Positions 58,158-64,000 of a stretch of DNA of 64,000 bases are shown one piece after another. The translations under genes were made by a program, and so were the position numbers. The notes beneath the pieces were generated by a model that worked only from the letters and a program-made list of their open reading frames with translations, searched no databases and was not told where the DNA came from. Position 1 is the stretch's first letter; every line of letters begins with the position of its first letter. This stretch comes from Staphylotrichum longicolle. Lineage: Eukaryota; Ascomycota; Sordariomycetes; Sordariales; Chaetomiaceae. The stretch spans positions 6,944,001 to 7,008,000 of the forward strand of contig JAHCVI010000001.1 in assembly GCA_019096155.1 (NCBI GenBank), written 5' to 3'.

Positions 58158-61100
58158 ATGCCGGCTGCCGTGGCATCGCAGTGGAGGGATCGCCAACAGC
58201 GCGTGTTCCAGTCCGTCTTCCAGACCAATGCCACGCCTCCGTCAACATCAAGCAGCGCCTTCACAGACCCCGGCCACCAGCAGCAGCAGACACATCCCGG
58301 CCACGGACACATCTTCCACGCCTCTGGGAACCCCCATCAAGCAACAGCAGCGCAGCCCCTCTTCCCCCCTCCGGCACCCCCGGCGGCGGAGGACCACCAG
58401 GCGGCCTATGATCGTGCGTGGCACGTCGTAACCGCCCACATCGCCCTTCCCGCGTCCGCCACCGCCGACGACTCGTTCGGCAGCACCCTTGCCGCCGACT
58501 CGCAGCAGCCCCAGGACTTCCACGACGCATTTGCCCTTCTCGCCAACCCCCGCTCCCTGTTGCCCCGCGCCGCCCGCACCGACGACATCCTCGCTTGGCA
58601 TGTCCGCCAGGTCAGGGCGCACTTTACCCAGCACGTGATCCCCCTTTTGAAGGGGTGTGTTGTCGATGATGTCGGTGTTGAGGATGAGGGCGAGTCAGGG
58701 GATGAGTACCAGGGGAACAGGGGCAAGCGATCGCGGACCACGGAGAGGAGGGGCAATCACTACGAGAGGCACATGGTGGTCGTTATGAGCAGCATCCGGA
58801 CGCTGGAGGCCGCCTTGCGTCTCTACTTTTACGGGCTCAACCAGCTGCTGGCGGGGTTTGCGCGGCTTGTTGATGTTGCCCCGGAGGTCGCGAAGGATGC
58901 CGAAGTGCTCAATGCGCGCTTCCGCCGAGATCTCCACGCTCTAGTCAGTAGTTCGGTGTCGGACGGGTTGCTGAAGTCCATACGAGCCGTCTTAGCCCGC
59001 CTTGCGGGTACCGTGTTGGGTATCCCTTCTCAGGAAGAGCATGGCGAAGGACCAGCTCGGCCGGTGGCACCAGGACCAGAAGACCTGAGGGTCCAGGCCG
59101 CCAGGGAACGGCTGATTGAGCTGGTGCAGCAGCTACACAACGTGGGCTTGGCTGGGGAGCGCTTTCAGGTGCTGTTTGCTGAGGTCATGGACGCCATGAT
59201 GTCTGCCTTTGTCACCGGGGCGTATGCTGGTGTCTGGTCGGCCCCGGACACTCGCTCGTTTGCGACCGTGATGGACACAGTGTCACGAAGCGCTTCCATG
59301 TCTGTGGCGTCACCCTGCATCATATCCCTTGAGGGCTGGGTGGAAAACCACTTTGCGCGCCTGAGCTTTGAGGTCCTGACGTGCATCTCGGCCAACGCCC
59401 AAGGCCCGTTGCCGGTATCACTGGCCGATCTTAAGACGTATCAATCCCTTGCCCTCGGTCGTCTGGCGGCTCTGCGTATCCAAGAGCTGTTTGACATTGT
59501 CCTGGCGTGGCCAGCCTCGCGCCCAGCGCTGGACGACCTGCGCGCCACCATCACCACCGCGGCCAGGCGGAAGCAACTCACAGACGGATTCTCCCGCGCT
59601 CTGCAACGGCGTCTGCTACATCCAGGGTGTAGCACACTCGAGATCTTGCAGACGTACATCTCCATCATCCGTGCGCTCCATGCTCTCGACCCTAGCAAGG
59701 TCCTGCTGGGACGCGTCGAGCCGGGCTTGCGACTTTACCTGTGCCAGCGCGAGGACGCGGTCCGTGTTGTTGTCTCCGGCCTGCTGGCCAGTCCCGAGGA
59801 GATGCGCGCTGCGCGGAAAGACAAAGACACCTGGAAGCAGCAGAAGACGGGACAGTCCCAGCGGGACGACGCCACCCATCCCAGACGACGCGGGCGAGAC
59901 GCCGGCCCCTTCACCACCCCAGGACCATCGTCGGCCCGCACGCCTCGCACCACCACCAAGCCGATCACACCCGAGCCAGAACAAGTCTCATCCAACGACA
60001 AAGCGAACCACCACTACCCTACAAAACTCGTCGAGCTCGCCCTTCTCCTCAATGAACCACACACGAAACCTGCCTCCTCCCAGGCGGTCGTTGACTCAGA
60101 CCTCGACTGGAACGACATGTCGTGGCTCCCGGACCCCATCGACGCGGGCGTCAACTACAAGCGGCCTCGAAGCGAGGATGTCATTGGCACTCTCATCTCG
60201 GCGCTCGGCAGCCCCGACGTCTTCATCAAGGAGTTTGCTGCTTGTGTTGCGGAGCGCTTGCTTGCCGGTGAGGCGACGCGGGTGTTTGACCAGGAGCTGC
60301 GCGTGTTGGAGCTGCTGAAGCGGCGGTTCGGGGAGGGGATGCTGCAGGGGTGTGATGTGATGATCCGGGATGTGGTGGACTCGAGAAAGGTGGATGGGTT
60401 CATTAGGCGAGAGCAACGCCGGAAGCTGGCGGCAGCTGTGGCTACGCCTGGGAGGGGTGCTGAGGAGGGAGAGGGGGGCATGGAATACCATGCGAGAATT
60501 CTGTCGCGGTTGTTTTGGCCCGGCTTGGAGAGGGAACATTTCCTGCTGCCACCCGCGGTGGTCGAGCAGCAGAAGCGGTATGAGGAGGGATACGAGGGGC
60601 TCAAGTCGCGGCGGAAGCTCACGTGGCTGAACCAGATGGGCCAGGCGAGGGTGGAGCTTGAGTTGGCGGACCGGACTCTCACGGTGGACTGCACCCCCGT
60701 CGAGGCGACGGTCGTGTACGCCTTCCAAGGGGATGAGGGTGACGGCGAGCCCGCCGCTCCCGTGCAGAAGTCGGCCGACGAGCTGTACGAGCTGCTCCAA
60801 ATGGACGAGGACCTTATCACCGCGGCGCTCCAGTTCTGGGCTGCGCGTGGCGTCCTCCGCCGCGTCGGCGGCGCCAACAGCAACACCTACGTCGTCACGG
60901 AAACCCTCACCCAAACCACCTCCGCCACCTCCAACGACGCTGAGCCCACCGCGACCGCGACAGCCGACGAAGCCATGCAAGAAGACGACGCCGCTGCTGC
61001 GGGTGCCGCCGCGAAACAGCCGGCCATGTCGGCCAAGGAGCGCGAGCGCCGCGAGGTGTACTGGCGCTACATCCAGGGCATGCTGACCAACGCCAGCGCG

Positions 61101-61256
61101 AGCATGCCGCTCGCCCAGATGGCCATGATGATGAAGATGCTGATTGCGGACGGGTTCCCCTGGAGCAACGAAGAGCTGCAGGATTTTCTGGGGGAGAAGG
61201 TCGCGGCGGGGGAGATGGAAGTTGTCGGGGGGAAATATAGGCTTGTGAAGAAGTGA
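58158..61256 (+). CDS. APC2: Anaphase-promoting complex subunit 2 (cullin-like APC2)
   Basis: A single exon, 1032 residues from ATG 58158 (MPAAVASQWRDRQQRVFQSV). The frame is open back to 58047 without an ATG, so a 5' exon or a non-AUG start is not excluded. The N-terminal two thirds is helical cullin repeat material (WHVVTAHIALP, YFYGLNQLLAGFARL), interrupted by a disordered Arg/Thr/Pro insert around 555-615. The cullin homology domain is at about 670-860 (DVFIKEFAACVAERLLAG; LSRLFWPGLEREHFLLPP) and the winged-helix end at about 954-1032 (MMMKMLIADGFPWSNEELQDFL). In APC/C it holds the RING subunit APC11 and drives cyclin and securin ubiquitination (known). It is longer than yeast or human APC2 (~820-850). 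Confidence 0.92.
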   Translation: MPAAVASQWRDRQQRVFQSVFQTNATPPSTSSSAFTDPGHQQQQTHPGHGHIFHASGNPHQATAAQPLFPPPAPPAAEDHQAAYDRAWHVVTAHIALPASATADDSFGSTLAADSQQPQDFHDAFALLANPRSLLPRAARTDDILAWHVRQVRAHFTQHVIPLLKGCVVDDVGVEDEGESGDEYQGNRGKRSRTTERRGNHYERHMVVVMSSIRTLEAALRLYFYGLNQLLAGFARLVDVAPEVAKDAEVLNARFRRDLHALVSSSVSDGLLKSIRAVLARLAGTVLGIPSQEEHGEGPARPVAPGPEDLRVQAARERLIELVQQLHNVGLAGERFQVLFAEVMDAMMSAFVTGAYAGVWSAPDTRSFATVMDTVSRSASMSVASPCIISLEGWVENHFARLSFEVLTCISANAQGPLPVSLADLKTYQSLALGRLAALRIQELFDIVLAWPASRPALDDLRATITTAARRKQLTDGFSRALQRRLLHPGCSTLEILQTYISIIRALHALDPSKVLLGRVEPGLRLYLCQREDAVRVVVSGLLASPEEMRAARKDKDTWKQQKTGQSQRDDATHPRRRGRDAGPFTTPGPSSARTPRTTTKPITPEPEQVSSNDKANHHYPTKLVELALLLNEPHTKPASSQAVVDSDLDWNDMSWLPDPIDAGVNYKRPRSEDVIGTLISALGSPDVFIKEFAACVAERLLAGEATRVFDQELRVLELLKRRFGEGMLQGCDVMIRDVVDSRKVDGFIRREQRRKLAAAVATPGRGAEEGEGGMEYHARILSRLFWPGLEREHFLLPPAVVEQQKRYEEGYEGLKSRRKLTWLNQMGQARVELELADRTLTVDCTPVEATVVYAFQGDEGDGEPAAPVQKSADELYELLQMDEDLITAALQFWAARGVLRRVGGANSNTYVVTETLTQTTSATSNDAEPTATATADEAMQEDDAAAAGAAAKQPAMSAKERERREVYWRYIQGMLTNASASMPLAQMAMMMKMLIADGFPWSNEELQDFLGEKVAAGEMEVVGGKYRLVKK

Positions 61257-62366
61257 TGGACAGGCGTTGTTGGGAAAGGAGGAGATACAGTTATGGCGAA
61301 GGAACTTCTGGGAATGGGGACGGTCACGGGAGGTGGGCAGAAGGAAAGGGGATTTGATGGGGTCGTTGACCCGCAGTGTGCGCTCTCAAGAGGCTATCAA
61401 GGCTGATTGTGTGCTGATTATATGAAATATGACATACCTGGTTTACTCGGCTTCGAGTACTACAATAAGAAGACTTATGATACGGTTCGCTGGAGATTAC
61501 GGAGTGGGCATGAAGGGACACGCAAGGAGCCTGCGGAGATAGGGGACTCGGCTCAACTACACAGTCTGGCGCTGGTGAGTGAGTGTATGGTCATTGTTTG
61601 AGAGAACACAAACGGAAGTGCGGCCATCCACTTGAACAATTATATTACCGACTTGTCGCTTCGACACGCGACAATCCTGGTTGGCAGTTGGAAACTCACT
61701 CCCCCTTCTCCGTCTCGTATGTGACGTCCTCGGCGAGCTGCGCTTCTGGAGCGTGTTACTTTGAGTGGTTGCAACATTGTTTATACAGCTGACTGTGTGT
61801 CCTTTTTGCACTTTCTCAGCCCGGCCACCCCCCGAGTTGCTGCAAAGTCAGAGGAAGCCGGCTCCCTCAGTCAACTAACTTCACACCACCACCACCCACC
61901 ATTACAGTACATATACCCACCCTTTCTGGGTTCCTGTTTTGGGCAATTCATGACCTCGTACCACCAGAGAGCGTAGAGAATGTTGTGCTCTAAGGGGAGA
62001 GCGGGGGACTATCGGACTGTCTACGTGGCTGGACGCGATTTACATTTGCTGGGCCGGACAGGCTTAGGTTCTTGTTGGCTGGACTTTGTTCAGGGCTTGT
62101 TGGCGATTTGTTCGAGTGGCATGGCCAAGCCCCGTTGGCGTCAGTAATGGTATGAACAGAGAACTGAAAAGAGGCTAAAGTGAGCCCTTGGTATGTTTGT
62201 CTCGTAGCACATTCTTCCCCTGATGATGTTGTTTATCATGAACTATCGCTGAATGGGCAACGTCTCTCATGTCCAACCTCGTGCCAACCCAGGGGTGGAC
62301 TTGTCATAAAGAGAACTCCCGCATCGCAAGTACCTAGATAAACACCGCCATCGCCGTCTTCCAAGC
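61257..62366. other. Intergenic, 3' flank of APC2
   Basis: No supported gene. It is pyrimidine-rich near 61860-61930. Confidence 0.5.
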
Positions 62367-62485
62367 ACATACGGCCATAGGCACCAGAAAACTCGGGATC
62401 CCGTCCGCTCTCCCCGCGATAAACTGGTGACCGCAGGACTAGTACTCAGGTCGGTGACGACTGGGGAATCCCCTGTGTTGTATGT
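62367..62485 (+). rRNA. 5S rRNA, dispersed copy 2 (divergent subtype)
   Basis: 119 nt, starting ACATACGGCCATAG and ending GTTGTATGT, followed by a T5 run. It keeps the GGGATCCCGTCCGCTC block and GGTCGGTGACGAC. It differs from the copy at 38317 at about 28 of 119 positions, but six of the helix changes are compensatory pairs, so it is probably functional and not a pseudogene. Confidence 0.88.
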
Positions 62486-64000
62486 TTTTGCCTCTGTGCT
62501 CCACTCCTTACTCTCTTTTGGTGGTGGTTAGGAGATGTTTCGCAGAGGGGGGTGACGAGGGCAGCACCAACGCCAAAACTCGAACAAGTTGTGAGAAGAA
62601 ACTCATCAAATCACTGGGCCATCGATGGCGAGGAGAAATCAAAAATAAAAACAAAAAAAAACTCGCAGGGGTTTGTTTTTGAACAACCGGTAGGCGTTCT
62701 TTCCTTCGTTTGCTTACTGGTATCTCGTAGTTTAGGGCCAGCAGTTCACTCTTGCACAACATCAGCAAGGTCTTGATGGATCGGCTCTCGCGGACCGCCG
62801 GTCGGAGCGCAACATTAGATAAACGGCTGGGGCCTCATTGAGATGGCATGTATGTATGTCTATCAAGACCTTGATGCGAAGCCTTCGACAATGACACAGG
62901 AAAAGAGTAAGACAGCAATGATCAGCCCGTGGTACAACAGCGCCATGAGCACAGCAGATAGTGCGGTGAGTGACGGCGAGGTGACGGCTTGTTCGGGGGT
63001 CTGACCACCGTGTCCGACCACCGGGTCCGGGTACCTAGCACCTACCGGCACGGCTCCACTTCGTCGCCGGAAGACGGGGGACCGGAGACGGGATGTTGGT
63101 TGGATTCGCCGCTCCGTGGCCGAGGTGCAATCAAATACCAAGGCCGGAATGCTTTTGAGAGCCCAACCAACATCGTTTTACCTGGACCAAAAGATGAATG
63201 CACGGAATGTTTGCGCAAGGAATCAGGCAAATTCGATCCGGCCCCCCGAGACCAAGCAGGGGGGGTGCGTTTCTGCTGAGGCGACAGGGGCACGCACTTG
63301 CGTCAGTCAGTCGTTCATTCTTGCGGAGTGGGCAGGTGGTCAATTTCGTCAAAGTTTTGGGCGCTCGAGTAATCGAGGCCGGGAGAAATGGCCGGGTCTG
63401 CAACCACTTTCGAACGGTGGAACCCTGTCGCTGGCGGAGTTGACTGGCACGCGCTTCGCTTCCCCCTGCAAAACCGAGACCAAACGAGGAGCGAGATTCC
63501 GGCACCTTTGCGGGCTCGCGGCCTTTTCTCGTTGGCGGAGATGCGCTATTTGCTGCGGGGGATGCGGTGAACGGGCGTCGGGTGGTGGCAAAGACAACGG
63601 AGCTGCGAGGAGGGGGAGAGGGGTGAGGCCCAGGCGTTGGATGCACCGGGCCACAAGGAATGCTGCGGTGCGATATATAACTTTTTCCGACACTATTGCA
63701 GGTCGGCTGGTGGGCGAGAAGTGGTAGTGCGACGTCGGTAACCGGCCAAAGGCCGCCAGGGATCGAAACTGACAGGAAGTGGTCGGTTGACTTCGCTCTC
63801 GGTCAGGTATTTTACTAATGACCTCGCCTTTTTGAGCCGGGTAGTTCGCGAGTCAGCCAGCCAGTCTGTCTTTCTGTACTTATCCCGCATGCGCAGGTCG
63901 CCGGGCCAGAACAGAGTGCGCTGTCAGGGTTGCGGTGTGTGTAATCTGGTCAAACCTGCCGTGCTCGCCAAGATGGACCAGGCCTGTGGCTGGCGGGGGT
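62486..64000. other. Right-end region, no recognised gene
   Basis: Overlapping frames on both strands at 63116-63727 (plus) and 63131-63646 (minus) are open but neither shows domains. A TATATAA lies at 63673-63679 and could belong to a gene beyond the window. Nothing firmer can be said. Confidence 0.45.

Noticed and set aside
63116..63727. 203-codon plus frame and overlapping 171-codon minus frame
   Set aside because: Neither shows domains or convincing codon use; they cannot be separated from chance.

Overview
This is nuclear DNA of a filamentous ascomycete (Pezizomycotina). Sordariomycetes, and within them Sordariales, is the most likely placement, but that is an inference. The evidence is short GT-AG introns (mostly 50-90 nt) with CTRAC-type branch points, GC-rich third codon positions, CACCATGG start contexts, long proline/serine-rich protein tails, and single dispersed 5S rRNA genes of the Neurospora type. 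I see no transposon, virus, plasmid or CRISPR array, and no AT-rich RIP-like block.

Layout. 1-6044: the 3' part of a U3 snoRNP WD40 protein (UTP12/DIP2), a convergent psq/CENP-B-like HTH protein with a long proline-rich tail, and an intron-containing tRNA-Ile(AAT). 6633-9012: a six-exon Sel1-repeat protein of the Nif1/Dsf2 type. 12228-14138: a bZIP transcription factor with four apparent frameshifts, followed by about 7.7 kb without a recognisable gene. 21821-37702 is the gene-dense core: NOC4 and ATP4 (divergent, sharing a 305-bp promoter), a YVC1-like TRP channel, a 98-residue cysteine-rich protein, the eRF1 methyltransferase MTQ2, SmD1, the V-ATPase assembly factor PKR1, and a large F-box protein. 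37703-49471: about 11.8 kb with one 5S rRNA gene and no protein gene I can support. 49472-50926: a C2H2 zinc-finger regulator. 50927-58157: about 7.2 kb without a recognised gene. 58158-61256: the anaphase-promoting complex subunit APC2. 61257-64000: a second 5S rRNA gene.

Functional themes. UTP12 and NOC4 (small-subunit processome), MTQ2 (translation termination), SmD1 (splicing), two 5S genes and a tRNA form a housekeeping RNA/translation set. PKR1 and YVC1 both concern the vacuole. APC2, the F-box protein and the Nif1-like protein concern cell cycle or ubiquitin. These are not operons, and proximity need not mean co-function. The two sequence-specific regulators (bZIP and C2H2) are each flanked by unusually long non-coding DNA.

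Exons were assembled by hand from splice signals, phase and family resemblance. Several genes need an indel to read through (bZIP, ATP4 intron 2, F-box 3' end), so either this sequence has homopolymer-type consensus errors or some genes are decaying. 'Family' statements rest on remembered resemblance, not on a search.
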